Shown here in pieces: positions 28,210 through 36,906 of a DNA stretch of 62,504 nt. The notes under the pieces are model-generated. The model searched no databases and was not told where the DNA came from. It was given only the letters and a program-made list of their open reading frames with translations. Position 1 is the first letter of the stretch. Every line of letters starts with the position of its first letter. Made by a program: the position numbers and the translations under genes. This DNA is from Candidatus Syntrophopropionicum ammoniitolerans (GTDB lineage Bacteria; Bacillota; Desulfotomaculia; Desulfotomaculales; Pelotomaculaceae): assembly GCA_013201395.1 (NCBI GenBank), contig JABMJD010000010.1, positions 1 to 62,504 of the forward strand, written 5' to 3'.

Positions 28210-28437
28210 TTATTCTCGTGGTGGAAAACAACCGGGACACTGGGGCCTGGTGCTATCCTGGCCAATTTCCTCCAGCACAATATCAATTGCCCTGGCCAGT
28301 ATACCATTGAACATACTAAAAAGTTCATGTACCGTTGTGTCTTTTGTAACATTAATTGAAAGGTCATTCATTGCCCTCTCGATATATTCTGCCCCTTTGC
28401 TTTTGTTCTGCAAAAAATAACTTAAGTCCATATCCAC
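28210..28437 (-). CDS. Small hypothetical protein with CPGC tail (75 aa)
   Basis: Not recognised. The protein from GTG 28437 (AAAGGA 9 nt upstream) is helical (YIERAMNDLSINVTKDTTVHELFSMFNG...). It ends in a distinct Pro-rich tail containing CPGC (RPQCPGCFPPRE). The tail could bind metal or be redox-active. It lies just past the terminator of the EF-G-like gene on the same strand, so it needs its own promoter. The frame extending to 28488 runs into that terminator and is not favoured. Confidence 0.5.
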   Translation of the reverse strand: MDMDLSYFLQNKSKGAEYIERAMNDLSINVTKDTTVHELFSMFNGILARAIDIVLEEIGQDSTRPQCPGCFPPRE

Positions 28438-28467
28438 CCTGACACATCCTTTCAATTTAATTATAGT

Positions 28468-28499
28468 AAAAAAAGCGGGGTTATACACCCGCTTTTTTT
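28468..28499 (-). terminator. Terminator of the EF-G-like gene
   Basis: AAAAAGCGGG / CCCGCTTTTT stem around a short loop, overlapping the last bases of the EF-G-like stop region and followed by seven T residues on the minus strand. Confidence 0.8.
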
Positions 28500-30513
28500 A
28501 CTTTTCAGCCTCAGCTTCGGCTTTTGTCTTTTTAATAATGTCTTCAGCCTGGCGGGCAGGTACTTCTTCATAACTGCTAAATTCCATGGTAAATGAACCA
28601 CGGCCCTGGGTCATTGATTTAAGGTCGATGGCATAACGATACATTTGTGAAAGGGGAACTGTAGCCATAATTTTTGTTAGCCGTCCAATCTGATCAGTGC
28701 CCAGCACCCGGCCACGCTTAGTATTAAAGTCACCGATAATATCACCCATAAAGTTTTCCGGCACCATAACCGCCACATTCATAATTGGCTCCAGTATGAT
28801 CGGTTTGGCTTGTAGTGCTCCTTTTTTAAAAGCCAGGGATGCCGCTATCTTAAAGGCTAGCTCGGAAGAGTCTACGGTATGGTATGAACCGTCATACAAT
28901 GTAGCCTTGATCCCAGTTGTTGGGAAGCCGGCCAGAACCCCTTCTTGAAGGGCCTCACGCAGTCCTTTTTCCACAGCCGGAAAATATTGCTTGGGAACTG
29001 AACCGCCGAATATTTCTTCCTCAAATACAAAATCCTCTTCCGGATAGGGCTCAAAGCGCATCCAAACATGGCCGTATTGTCCCCTACCACCTGATTGTTT
29101 TTTGTGTTTTCCCTCTACCTCTACCTTGGCTCTGATAGTCTCCCGGTAAGGCACTTTCGGGTCCTCTATTTCCACGTCAACCCCAAATTTACGCTTGAGT
29201 TTTTCGATCATCGTATTGATATGCAGTTCACCCATACCGGTTAGCAGGGTCTGCTTGATTTCACTATTTTTTTCCACCCGCATGGATGGATCCTCCTCTA
29301 AAAGCCTGGACAGGCCATCCCCCAATTTATCTTCGTCATTTTTACTCTTGGGAGCAATAGCCACAGTTAAAGTGGGCGTTGGGAAATCAATGCCCTCCAG
29401 CGTCACAGGGTGATCCTTATCACACAAGGTATCACCTGTTCCAGTATCTTGCAGTTTGACCACAACAGCCAGATCCCCGGTGGGAACAACTTCTGTGGTT
29501 GTCGTGTTTTTGCCACGGACAAAGAGCACATTGCCAATCTTTTCGGTTTTTTCTTTGCTGCTGTTAAAGGTAGTTGTATCACTCTTGAAGCTGCCGCCGT
29601 ATACACGCAGAAAATTCATTTTGCCCACGTAAGGGTCAGCAATGGTCTTGAATACCAGGGTTGACATGCTGTCTCCATTTTCCTCCGGTGCCGGCATAAA
29701 GTCTGCTACAAAGTCCATCAACTGAGCAGCGCCAATATTTTTGGTGGCCGATCCGGTCAGAACAGGGACTACATTGCGCAGGGCGATACTCTTTTTTAAT
29801 CCGTCTTTTATCTCTTCAGTACTCAGTTCTTCACCCTCGAGATATTTCATGGTCAGGTCGTCATCACCTTCGGCGGCGGCTTCAATCAACTGTTCCCGGT
29901 AGATATCTACATCATCGGCAAGGTTAGCAGGTATGGGTATTTGTTTTCCTTTGCCTTCCCCTTCATAAGCATTACCGCTAATCATATCTACCACACCGCT
30001 AAAGGTATCAAAAGATCCGAGAGGAATCTGCACCGGCACAAAATTAGCCTTGAACTTTGACTTAAGATCACCCAGCACCTTTTCAAAATTTGCATTTTCC
30101 CGGTCCATTTTATTTATGAAAACAATTCTAGGCAGGTTGTATTCATCTGCTATGTCCCATATAACCTCATGCTGGACCTCAACACCGTCCACAGCCGATA
30201 ACACGAACATAGCTGAATCCGATACCCTTAGTGCACCTTTAACCTCGCCTATGAAGTCTGAAAAACCAGGTGTATCCAACAGGTTGATCTTAATACCGTT
30301 CCATTCACATGGAACCAAACTGGTGTGAATAGTAATTTGTTTTGCTATTTCTTCCGGGTGGTAATCAGAAACTGTTGTGCCGTCTTCCACCCTACCCAGG
30401 CGGGATAGAATCCCGGTATTAAAGAGCATTGCCTCTACCAGGGAGGTTTTACCGGCTCCACCGTGTGCTACCACCCCCAGGTTGCGTATTTGCCCGGTTT
30501 GATAATTCCTCAA
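28498..30513 (-). CDS. EF-G-like translational GTPase (FusA2-type paralogue)
   Basis: A 671-residue ribosomal translocase-type GTPase. Its G1 loop is AHGGAGKTSL rather than the AHIDAGKTTT of housekeeping EF-G. G3 is DTPGFSDF and G4 is NKMDRE. Domain IV (RGQYGHVWMRFEP) and domain V (VMVPENFMGDIIGDFNTKRGRVLG) are present, so tRNA mimicry is kept. This pattern is that of the EF-G2/FusA2 paralogues, whose role (stress, recycling or GTP-independent function) is not settled. It is a monocistronic gene rather than part of a str operon, which supports the paralogue call. Confidence 0.88.
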   Translation of the reverse strand: MRNYQTGQIRNLGVVAHGGAGKTSLVEAMLFNTGILSRLGRVEDGTTVSDYHPEEIAKQITIHTSLVPCEWNGIKINLLDTPGFSDFIGEVKGALRVSDSAMFVLSAVDGVEVQHEVIWDIADEYNLPRIVFINKMDRENANFEKVLGDLKSKFKANFVPVQIPLGSFDTFSGVVDMISGNAYEGEGKGKQIPIPANLADDVDIYREQLIEAAAEGDDDLTMKYLEGEELSTEEIKDGLKKSIALRNVVPVLTGSATKNIGAAQLMDFVADFMPAPEENGDSMSTLVFKTIADPYVGKMNFLRVYGGSFKSDTTTFNSSKEKTEKIGNVLFVRGKNTTTTEVVPTGDLAVVVKLQDTGTGDTLCDKDHPVTLEGIDFPTPTLTVAIAPKSKNDEDKLGDGLSRLLEEDPSMRVEKNSEIKQTLLTGMGELHINTMIEKLKRKFGVDVEIEDPKVPYRETIRAKVEVEGKHKKQSGGRGQYGHVWMRFEPYPEEDFVFEEEIFGGSVPKQYFPAVEKGLREALQEGVLAGFPTTGIKATLYDGSYHTVDSSELAFKIAASLAFKKGALQAKPIILEPIMNVAVMVPENFMGDIIGDFNTKRGRVLGTDQIGRLTKIMATVPLSQMYRYAIDLKSMTQGRGSFTMEFSSYEEVPARQAEDIIKKTKAEAEAEK

Positions 30514-30883
30514 AATATGTGCCTCCTTTTGTAAATAATGGTTCCCCTAAATAGACTTTATATACTTATTAAAAACCAAAACTGGGCCAATATGGATAAA
30601 AACAAAAAAGAAGAACCCTCTGGAAGTTCAACTGTTGTTAAAATTAGCTGCCCAAGTCTTAACCCAATTAAAGTTCCTTAGTATTTTACAGATGATATTT
30701 CTACAGTAAATCTTTAAAATCCTTGTTTTTTTAGAAATTGAATTTATTTTTTATAAAAATACCAGCCAATTAGAATATCAATCATTCATAGGAAAAATGA
30801 GGTTGAATAGGTATAATAAGGAACCACCTCCCGGCCAAATTTCATTGATCACAAAAGGGTAATGGTAAAGGAAAGGTTTTACT
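30514..30883. other. Intergenic region, 370 bp, divergent promoters
   Basis: A/T-rich spacer between two divergent genes. No tRNA, long inverted repeat or conserved ORF is seen. A TATAAT at 30812-30817 could serve the flippase gene but lacks a clear -35 box. On the minus strand TTTACT and TAAAAT with a 16-nt spacer could drive the EF-G-like gene. Confidence 0.4.
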
Positions 30884-32431
30884 ATGGCTAAACAATCATT
30901 TGTTTATGGTGCTCTATTTCTTGTATTGTCCGCCTCTTTTAACAAAATTCTAGGTTTTGCCTATCAAATATTGATGATTAGGCTCATCCTTCCTGAAGGC
31001 ATGGGACTTGTGGCCATGGTTTACCCTATATACGTCCTGATTATTGTTTTGGCTACAGCCGGTATACCTGTGGCTATTGCCAAGCTGGTAGCAGAAGAGA
31101 TGGCAATGAATAACCCACGTGGTGCCTATAAAATATTTTTTACCTGTTTTATGCTCTTAATTCTTACAAGTGTCTCACTCAGTATCATTTGTTTACTGTC
31201 CACACCATTTTTACTTAAATATGTTTTTCCCAACCCAAAGGTTTATTATATTTTCTTAAGTCTATTACCAGGGGTAACAATTGTAGCCCTATGTTCGGCT
31301 ATTCGAGGGTTCTTCCAGGGTCTGCAAAAAATGAAGCCGATTGCCGTAAGTCAGTCTTTTGAACAACTAATCAGGGTTATATCCGGCCTTTTTTTTGCTC
31401 GTCTGTTTTTACCGAAAGGGGTGGAATATGCCGCAATCGGGGCCTCACTGGGCGTAGTTATCGGTGAACTATCAGGATTTCTACTAATCAGTATTTTATA
31501 TTTTAGGTGTCGTTCCAGGTTACCTGCACAGGCATCTATCGATCCGGCTGAACGTAGTACCGGTAGCCTGGCGGCAAGAATATCCAACCTGGCGGTTCCG
31601 GTCACATTGACACGGTTTGTTTCTACATTTTTTTTATCCCTTGATGCCATACTGATACCCCACCGCCTACAGGTTAGCGGCATCAGTTTAGCCGGCGCTA
31701 CCGCTATATACGGACAGTTTGTAGGCATAGCCCAAAGCCTTCTATTCGTGCCGGGCATAATTACTATATCCCTGGCCACTGCTTTAGTCCCTGCCATATC
31801 CGACGCCATTTCTATAAACAAATTCCACCTGGTACGTTCCAGGTGTGAGACTGCAATTAGAATGACCATCCTGGCCGGTATACCCTTTGTAGTTATATTT
31901 ATTCTTCTTGGCAATAGAATCTGCGGCTATGTTTTCGGTTACCCGGAGGCTGGCAATATTTTAAGAATTCTTGCTCTGGGTGGACCCTTCCTTTATCTAC
32001 AGCAAACCACCACCGGCATCCTGCACGGAATGGGAAAAGCTGTCCTCCCCTTTAAAAACCTTTTTATAGCCTCAATTTTTAAGCTATGTGCCCTTTACTA
32101 TCTAACCGGGTTGCCACATCTGGGCATTTATGGCGCTGCTGCCGCCACAGCCGCAAGCTTTGCCTTAATGGCTATTTTGAACATGATCGATATTAGAAAT
32201 CAAACCGGCCTAGCTATTGACGTTAAAAGAATCATATTAAAACCGCTGGCGGCGGCCACTGCAATGGCTATAGTGCTTTTCTTCTCATATGAAACCCTTT
32301 CCGGTCAGGCAGGCTCGGAAATGTTTGTCATGTTCAGCTCCATGGCAGCAGGTGTTTTGGGGTATATGCTGTTGTTGATCATTAACGGAGGGATTGATAA
32401 AAAAGATTTATCAATGCTAAGGGGATTATAG
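30884..32431 (+). CDS. SpoVB/MurJ-type polysaccharide flippase
   Basis: A 515-residue MVF/MATE-superfamily membrane protein with about 14 predicted helices, of the SpoVB/YkvU polysaccharide-biosynthesis group that flips lipid-linked precursors across the membrane. The N-terminus KQSFVYGALFLVLSASFNKILGFAYQ and RGFFQGLQKMKPIAVSQSFEQLIR near residue 145 are typical of SpoVB relatives. Start ATG 30884 follows AAAGGAAAGG. It is convergent with surE with a 6-bp overlap. A role in cortex or wall precursor export is inferred. Confidence 0.82.
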   Translation: MAKQSFVYGALFLVLSASFNKILGFAYQILMIRLILPEGMGLVAMVYPIYVLIIVLATAGIPVAIAKLVAEEMAMNNPRGAYKIFFTCFMLLILTSVSLSIICLLSTPFLLKYVFPNPKVYYIFLSLLPGVTIVALCSAIRGFFQGLQKMKPIAVSQSFEQLIRVISGLFFARLFLPKGVEYAAIGASLGVVIGELSGFLLISILYFRCRSRLPAQASIDPAERSTGSLAARISNLAVPVTLTRFVSTFFLSLDAILIPHRLQVSGISLAGATAIYGQFVGIAQSLLFVPGIITISLATALVPAISDAISINKFHLVRSRCETAIRMTILAGIPFVVIFILLGNRICGYVFGYPEAGNILRILALGGPFLYLQQTTTGILHGMGKAVLPFKNLFIASIFKLCALYYLTGLPHLGIYGAAAATAASFALMAILNMIDIRNQTGLAIDVKRIILKPLAAATAMAIVLFFSYETLSGQAGSEMFVMFSSMAAGVLGYMLLLIINGGIDKKDLSMLRGL

Positions 32432-33199
32432 ATCAGGCGCCTGGCCGCCTATTTTTTTGCAGATATTTTCCAACCTATTCATAAAATTATAATCCGTCAG
32501 GTCAAATTGGATCGGGGTCATTGATATATACCCTTCCCTAATGGCCCAAACATCCGTCTCCGGGTCATCTTTGTCTAGATCAAAAGGTTCACCACCCATC
32601 CAAAAATAGACCCTACCCCTGGGATCAATCCTTTTGTCGAATATATTTACATACCTTCTATCACCCAACCTGGTCACTTTTATACCGCGAGGAGCACAGG
32701 GAGGCGTATTTATGTTTAGCAGGGTACGCGGTGAAAGCTCGCCTTCTATAACAGAAACCACCTCTTTAATTATTTTAGATGAAAAGGAAAAATCACTAAA
32801 CTCAAAGCTGGCCAGGGATATGGCTATAGATGGAATGTCATTAATCATCCCTTCCACTGCCGCCGAAACGGTGCCTGAATAGAGTACATCCGTACCCAGG
32901 TTGGGTCCGAAATTAATCCCTGATACAACCAGGTCGGGTGGTTCCGGCAGTAGTGCTTCTAGTCCCAATTTAACACAATCGGCCGGGGTGCCGTCAACCT
33001 CCCAACCGATAGCGCTGGAACCGGGGTAAGTCCATTCCTTAACCCGTAGTGGTCTGTCTAACGTGATCTTATGACCGGTGGCGCTTCTTTCACGATCCGG
33101 TGCCACAACATAGACCTGATGCTGATCCTGCAATGATTCCCTCAATGCATTTAAGCCGGTGGCCCGGATACCATCGTCGTTGCTAATTAATATTTTCAT
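32426..33199 (-). CDS. surE: 5'/3'-nucleotidase SurE
   Basis: A 257-residue SurE nucleoside monophosphate phosphatase. The metal site is made by ISNDDGIRA at 3-11, the Ser of PDRERSATGH near 36, and SGINFGPNLGTDVLYSGTVSAA near 92-113. Length is typical. It removes phosphate from nucleoside 5' or 3' monophosphates and possibly short polyphosphates, often under stress or in stationary phase. The small YpmA-like gene lies 12 bp upstream on the same strand. Confidence 0.92.
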   Translation of the reverse strand: MKILISNDDGIRATGLNALRESLQDQHQVYVVAPDRERSATGHKITLDRPLRVKEWTYPGSSAIGWEVDGTPADCVKLGLEALLPEPPDLVVSGINFGPNLGTDVLYSGTVSAAVEGMINDIPSIAISLASFEFSDFSFSSKIIKEVVSVIEGELSPRTLLNINTPPCAPRGIKVTRLGDRRYVNIFDKRIDPRGRVYFWMGGEPFDLDKDDPETDVWAIREGYISMTPIQFDLTDYNFMNRLENICKKIGGQAPDL

Positions 33200-33211
33200 A
33201 ATCTGTCTCCA

Positions 33212-33400
33212 TTAGATTTCATAGATGGAAATACTCATAGTTTCATTTAATTTGTTTTTTGTTAGCCCAAAAATGACTCCTTTGTCCTTTAAGGTTTTGT
33301 TTAAAAAATCAACTACCTTGTACATATCATCATATGTCTTGAAGCTCTTTATGGCAATAAGGTCAAGTCTTGCTCCCCCAGAATACTTTATTTCTTTCAT
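33212..33400 (-). CDS. YpmA-like small protein (DUF4264 type)
   Basis: A 62-residue protein with the core TYDDMYKVVDFLNKTLKDKGVIFGLTKN, which resembles Bacillus YpmA (DUF4264), a small conserved protein of unknown function in endospore formers. Start ATG 33400 follows GGAGGTGG about 7 nt upstream. It is immediately upstream of surE (11-bp gap), so the two are probably co-transcribed. Confidence 0.75.
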   Translation of the reverse strand: MKEIKYSGGARLDLIAIKSFKTYDDMYKVVDFLNKTLKDKGVIFGLTKNKLNETMSISIYEI

Positions 33401-33471
33401 GTCTAGAAATGGCCACCTCCACTAGGGATATTCAATACATGTATGTGAACAAGTCACCAATTTGGACTCAA

Positions 33472-34032
33472 TTATCCCTTGATTAGAGAGAATGCCTCAG
33501 CCCTGGTAGCTTCATTCTTTTGAAAACCACCTCTTACAGCTGAGGTTATGGTTTTTGATCCCGGCTTTTTCACACCCCGGAATGTCATGCACATATGCTC
33601 CGCCTCAATTACAACCAGAACACCGTATGCATTTAATGTGTTCATGATACTGTCTGCGATTTGGGTTGTCAGACGCTCCTGTAGCTGGGGCCGCCGGGCA
33701 TAACCGTCCACTACCCGGGCTAATTTTGAAAGACCGGTAACATTTCCTTTGCGGGGTATATAGGCCACGTGCGCTTTACCGTAAAATGGCAGTAAGTGAT
33801 GCTCGCACATGGAGTACAATGGGATATCCTTTACGATTACCATTTCATTATGCTGTTCAGAAAATATTTTTTCTAAATGTTTTTCAGGGTCTTCGTGCAG
33901 TCCTTTGAATATTTCTGCGTACATTCTGGCCACCCGGGCCGGTGTTTCCCTGAGACCCTCCCGCTCAGGGTTTTCACCAATAGCCTCGAGAATTAATCTA
34001 ACAGCGTGTTTAATTTTTTTTTCATCAAACAT
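33472..34032 (-). CDS. folE: GTP cyclohydrolase I
   Basis: A 186-residue FolE1 that converts GTP to 7,8-dihydroneopterin triphosphate, the first step to folate or queuosine. Zinc ligands are Cys in [10 protein letters not shown] near 75, His in the same motif and Cys in [11 protein letters not shown] near 147. [23 protein letters not shown] near 100-122 is the signature region. It has its own ribosome-binding site and is not linked to other fol or que genes here. Folate demand fits the MetVF genes elsewhere in the window. Confidence 0.94.
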   Translation of the reverse strand: MFDEKKIKHAVRLILEAIGENPEREGLRETPARVARMYAEIFKGLHEDPEKHLEKIFSEQHNEMVIVKDIPLYSMCEHHLLPFYGKAHVAYIPRKGNVTGLSKLARVVDGYARRPQLQERLTTQIADSIMNTLNAYGVLVVIEAEHMCMTFRGVKKPGSKTITSAVRGGFQKNEATRAEAFSLIKG

Positions 34033-34190
34033 TTTCGGCTCTCCCCGTTAAAATATTACTACATATATTTCTTGCATCTGGTTTTCTTAGAATACATTCC
34101 CCTTTCATCATTATAATTTTCCCCTGATTAAAATTGATATTCTTACAAACAATAAACACCAACAACAACATTTTTACAGGAGGTATTTAA

Positions 34191-34367
34191 ATGGGTAAGT
34201 TTACAAAGGGAAACAACTTTGTCCATAAAAAAATCGGTTCGGCTACAATGATCAACCAAGATGGCAGGGAACATGATTTTGTTGATAGTGATACAATAGC
34301 CGACAAAAAGAACAGGATAAAACCAAAAAAACAAACAAGGCTAGCCAGCCGTCCTAAAAACAAATAA
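34191..34367 (+). CDS. Small basic protein (58 aa), unrecognised
   Basis: ATG 34191 follows a perfect AGGAGG with a 7-nt spacer. The product is Lys/Arg/Asn-rich (MGKFTKGNNFVHKKIG...RLASRPKNK), predicted pI high, no membrane segment. A terminator (34384-34415) follows 16 nt after the stop, so this is a complete transcription unit. I do not recognise the family. A DNA- or RNA-binding or spore-core role is possible but unproven. Confidence 0.7.
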   Translation: MGKFTKGNNFVHKKIGSATMINQDGREHDFVDSDTIADKKNRIKPKKQTRLASRPKNK

Positions 34368-34383
34368 ACCGCCGGACCATGGC

Positions 34384-34415
34384 CTGATCCAATTATGGTT
34401 GCATCAGCTTTTTTC
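34384..34415 (+). terminator. Terminator of the 58-aa gene
   Basis: CTGATCCAA-TTATGG-TTGCATCAG, one internal mismatch, followed by CTTTTTT. Confidence 0.7.
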
Positions 34416-34565
34416 CACTATGGTTCAGCATGAAATGAAAAAATCCCGGATGGTATTGCAGTGAATACTATAAGCAAGAAAACCCGGACCTTTATTAGGT
34501 TTTAATGTCATATTTAATAACTGGTTACATAAAGATAATTATAAATAGTTTCTGGGGGTGATGCA

Positions 34566-34958
34566 ATGTCTTTGGTAAATAGGGATAATATTATATCAGG
34601 GGTTAAACCAAATGCCATTGTACTGGGGACAGTAATAACTCTGGTATTATCACTTGTCTTCAGTATTGCTGCCGGTCTAATCTATCATTTTTCCTCTGTA
34701 ACCGAGCTTGCTCTACCATGGTTTGCTATCGGGGTTCTGGCTGTGAGTTCATTTATAGGCTCCGCCGCCGCCGGAAGGAATGCCGGCACCATGGGAATTT
34801 ATCATGGCGCTATTGTAGGTGTAGCCTTTTTTTTGATTGTTTGTCTGGTCGGTAGTTTTATTTTAACCAGTTTAGCTGCTACAGGAACTGTATATAAATT
34901 TATAGTCGCCACAACTTCCGGAGCATTAGGCGGTATGGTTGGGGTCGGTATGTCATAA
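34566..34958 (+). CDS. TIGR04086-type small membrane protein
   Basis: A 130-residue protein with four membrane helices (about 20-42, 50-70, 82-103, 110-129) and Gly/Ala-rich packing motifs such as SSFIGSAAAGRNAGTMGIYHGA. It matches the TIGR04086/DUF3792 (YrzE-like) family of Firmicutes, function unknown. Start ATG 34566 follows GGGGGTGATGCA. It ends 70 bp before a strong bidirectional terminator shared with the convergent fdhD-like gene. Confidence 0.75.
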   Translation: MSLVNRDNIISGVKPNAIVLGTVITLVLSLVFSIAAGLIYHFSSVTELALPWFAIGVLAVSSFIGSAAAGRNAGTMGIYHGAIVGVAFFLIVCLVGSFILTSLAATGTVYKFIVATTSGALGGMVGVGMS

Positions 34959-35027
34959 TAACAACTAAAAAACATCAACATTGCATAACCACTGTGTTCA
35001 CATTTTACCCGATAGTTTTTTTATCAC

Positions 35028-35074
35028 AATAAATAAAATACTTTGTCCATTGTGAACAAAGTATTTTATTTATT
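35028..35074. terminator. Bidirectional terminator, 19-bp perfect stem
   Basis: Arms 35028-35046 and 35056-35074 are perfect reverse complements around a 9-nt loop (CCATTGTGA). ATTTTATTTATT tails occur on both strands. It lies between two convergent genes. Confidence 0.8.
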
Positions 35075-35092
35075 TCCTATACCGGACATCCA

Positions 35093-35860
35093 TCAACTAC
35101 CATTAGAGCAAATGATTCTTTCTTTATGGCTGTAAATATTAAATTGTTCCCCCCGGGCAAAACCAATCACGGTCACACCAAACCTGTCGGCTAGTTCCAG
35201 GGCCAGTTGCGTAGGCGCTGAACGAGAAACCACCACAGGTACTCCTCTTCGGACAGCCTTAATCAGTATTTCCGAGGATACCCGTCCACTCAATAAAAGA
35301 ATTTTATCGGCATTATCTATTTGGTTTAAAAAGGAATAACCGAGGGCTCGATCAACTGCATTGTGGCGACCAATATCTTCATACATGGCAAACATGTTTT
35401 GACTATCTGCCAGCGCCGCACCATGCACTCCACCAGTAAGACGGAAGGTGGAGGACTTTTCCTCCAGCAAATTGATCAGCCTCGGTATCATATCGGCTAA
35501 AAAGCTCGATGAAGATTTAACCAGAGGCAATTGGTCTACATCATTGACAGGTGGTGCAGACCCTTCCTCTTTTTGGGTTGTCGATATGGTTGTCTCAACA
35601 TGCACCCATTTTTCTTTATCATTGCAGTTAATATTTTTTATATCCGCCAGATCCGGCAAAAGTCCCTCGCTGAGCAAAAAACCCACAGCTAGTTCTTTAT
35701 AGGCAATGGGTGAGCAAACCAGGGTAGCAATTTCTAGGCCGTTTAGGAATACCTTTAAAAACGTTTCATTTACAATCATGGCATTCCCTTGTTGCATTAC
35801 ACCCTCTTTATATAAAACAATATTTTGTTTTTGATATATTGGCAATTGGATCCCAGACAT
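35093..35860 (-). CDS. FdhD-like protein lacking the CxxC sulfurtransferase motif
   Basis: A 255-residue FdhD homologue. FdhD moves sulfur from IscS to the molybdenum or tungsten cofactor of formate dehydrogenase. Conserved regions are intact: CSPIAYKELAVGFLLSEGLL near 50-69, RLTGGVHGAAL near 140, EDIGRHNAVDRALG near 160, SGRVSSEILIKAVRRGVPVVVSRSAPTQLA near 190-219 and ARGEQFNIYSHKERI near the end. The segment that normally holds the catalytic CGxCG motif reads LVKSSSSFLADMI instead, with no Cys. It may act only as a cofactor or enzyme chaperone. Start ATG 35860 has AGGAGGAG upstream. It lies next to the flx-hdr cluster. Confidence 0.85.
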   Translation of the reverse strand: MSGIQLPIYQKQNIVLYKEGVMQQGNAMIVNETFLKVFLNGLEIATLVCSPIAYKELAVGFLLSEGLLPDLADIKNINCNDKEKWVHVETTISTTQKEEGSAPPVNDVDQLPLVKSSSSFLADMIPRLINLLEEKSSTFRLTGGVHGAALADSQNMFAMYEDIGRHNAVDRALGYSFLNQIDNADKILLLSGRVSSEILIKAVRRGVPVVVSRSAPTQLALELADRFGVTVIGFARGEQFNIYSHKERIICSNGS

Positions 35861-36038
35861 GACATCTCCTCCTGTTCAACAGCCCTTTGCTTTTTAAAAA
35901 ATAATATGCCCCTGAACATGGTTTATCATGATTAGCATTTTCCATGAAGCGCCTAGTACCTCGAAGGGTAGTACCTCCTATCCCCATTAAAACAGCAACC
36001 CCCAGACGTTTTTTATGCTGGAGGCTGCATGTATTATA
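35861..36038 (-). promoter_or_regulatory. Structured 5' leader of the fdhD-like gene
   Basis: A TATAAT at 36038..36033 on the minus strand predicts a leader of about 165 nt before the ATG. It contains CCTCC (36024-36020) able to pair with GGAGG (35978-35974). It also has two direct copies of GAGGTACTA (from 35977 and from 35962) and CATGG/CCATG arms near 35946 and 35917. No rho-independent terminator is clear inside. It may be a cofactor-sensing leader; comparison with the molybdenum/tungsten cofactor motif is warranted, but I cannot match it reliably by eye. Confidence 0.35.
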
Positions 36039-36063
36039 CTATCTATCAGTTGTTTACTGTTCT

Positions 36064-36906
36064 TTAGTACTCTTTGGGCATACCCTTCAGTTCGGCCTGG
36101 CTGAAAACAGGCCCATCCACACAAACAAATTTGGACCCAATGTTGCAACGGCCACATTTACCCAAGCAGCATTTCATCCTCATTTCCAGGGTGGTGATAA
36201 TCTGTTCATCCTTAAAGCCCAGCTTCGCAAAGACAGGCAAGGTAAACTTAATCATGATTGGCGGCCCGGCAATGATCGCTACCTTGTTTTTTGGTGAAGG
36301 CGCAACCTCTTCTACATAGTTTGGTACAAAACCCACATGGCCCTTCCAGTCATCTTGCGGGCGGTCAATGGTTGTATATATACCAGTGTTGTGTAGTTTG
36401 GGCCAACGCTCGGCCAGATCACCCTTAAAGCACATATCATCTACTGATCGTGCACCGTAAAGAACCTCCACCTTGCCGTAGTCACTGCGATACTGATCAG
36501 AAAGAGCAAAGTCAATCAATGAACGAATGGGCGCCAGAGCAAAACCGCCACCCACGAAAAACAAATCCTTACCTTTCATAGCCTCATAAGGAAACCAGTT
36601 TCCATATGGGCCCCGCACACCAAATTTTTGGCCTACTTCCATCTGATGTAGGACCTCAGTTAATCTGCCGACTCGTTTAACAGTGAACTCAAGAAACTTC
36701 CCCCTGGTAGGAGATGATGTGATGGAGATGGTGGATTCACCCTCACCAAACACAGATAGCATACATACCTGACCCGGCTTATTACCAAAGTTATCCATGA
36801 CTTCCGGGTCATCAAATTCTACCGTAAAAGTCTTAACATCACTGGTTTCGTCAACGATTTTGGTAATTGTCACGGGATATGGCGTCAGAGCAGTAGGATT
36901 AGGCAT
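36064..36906 (-). CDS. flxA: FlxA: FAD/NAD(H)-binding subunit
   Basis: A 280-residue ferredoxin-NADP reductase-like subunit, homologous to AsrB of anaerobic sulfite reductase and to FlxA of the flavin oxidoreductase complex. A FAD-binding barrel (VCMLSVFGEGESTISITSSP near 48) and GVRGPYGNW near 98 are followed by the NAD site GGGFALAPIRSL near 120. A C-terminal [2Fe-2S] cluster is held by four Cys (CCLGKCGRCNIG...FVC, 240-258). It takes electrons from NADH into the complex. It is the last gene of hdrCBA-flxDCBA and overlaps flxB by 8 nt. Confidence 0.88.
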   Translation of the reverse strand: MPNPTALTPYPVTITKIVDETSDVKTFTVEFDDPEVMDNFGNKPGQVCMLSVFGEGESTISITSSPTRGKFLEFTVKRVGRLTEVLHQMEVGQKFGVRGPYGNWFPYEAMKGKDLFFVGGGFALAPIRSLIDFALSDQYRSDYGKVEVLYGARSVDDMCFKGDLAERWPKLHNTGIYTTIDRPQDDWKGHVGFVPNYVEEVAPSPKNKVAIIAGPPIMIKFTLPVFAKLGFKDEQIITTLEMRMKCCLGKCGRCNIGSKFVCVDGPVFSQAELKGMPKEY

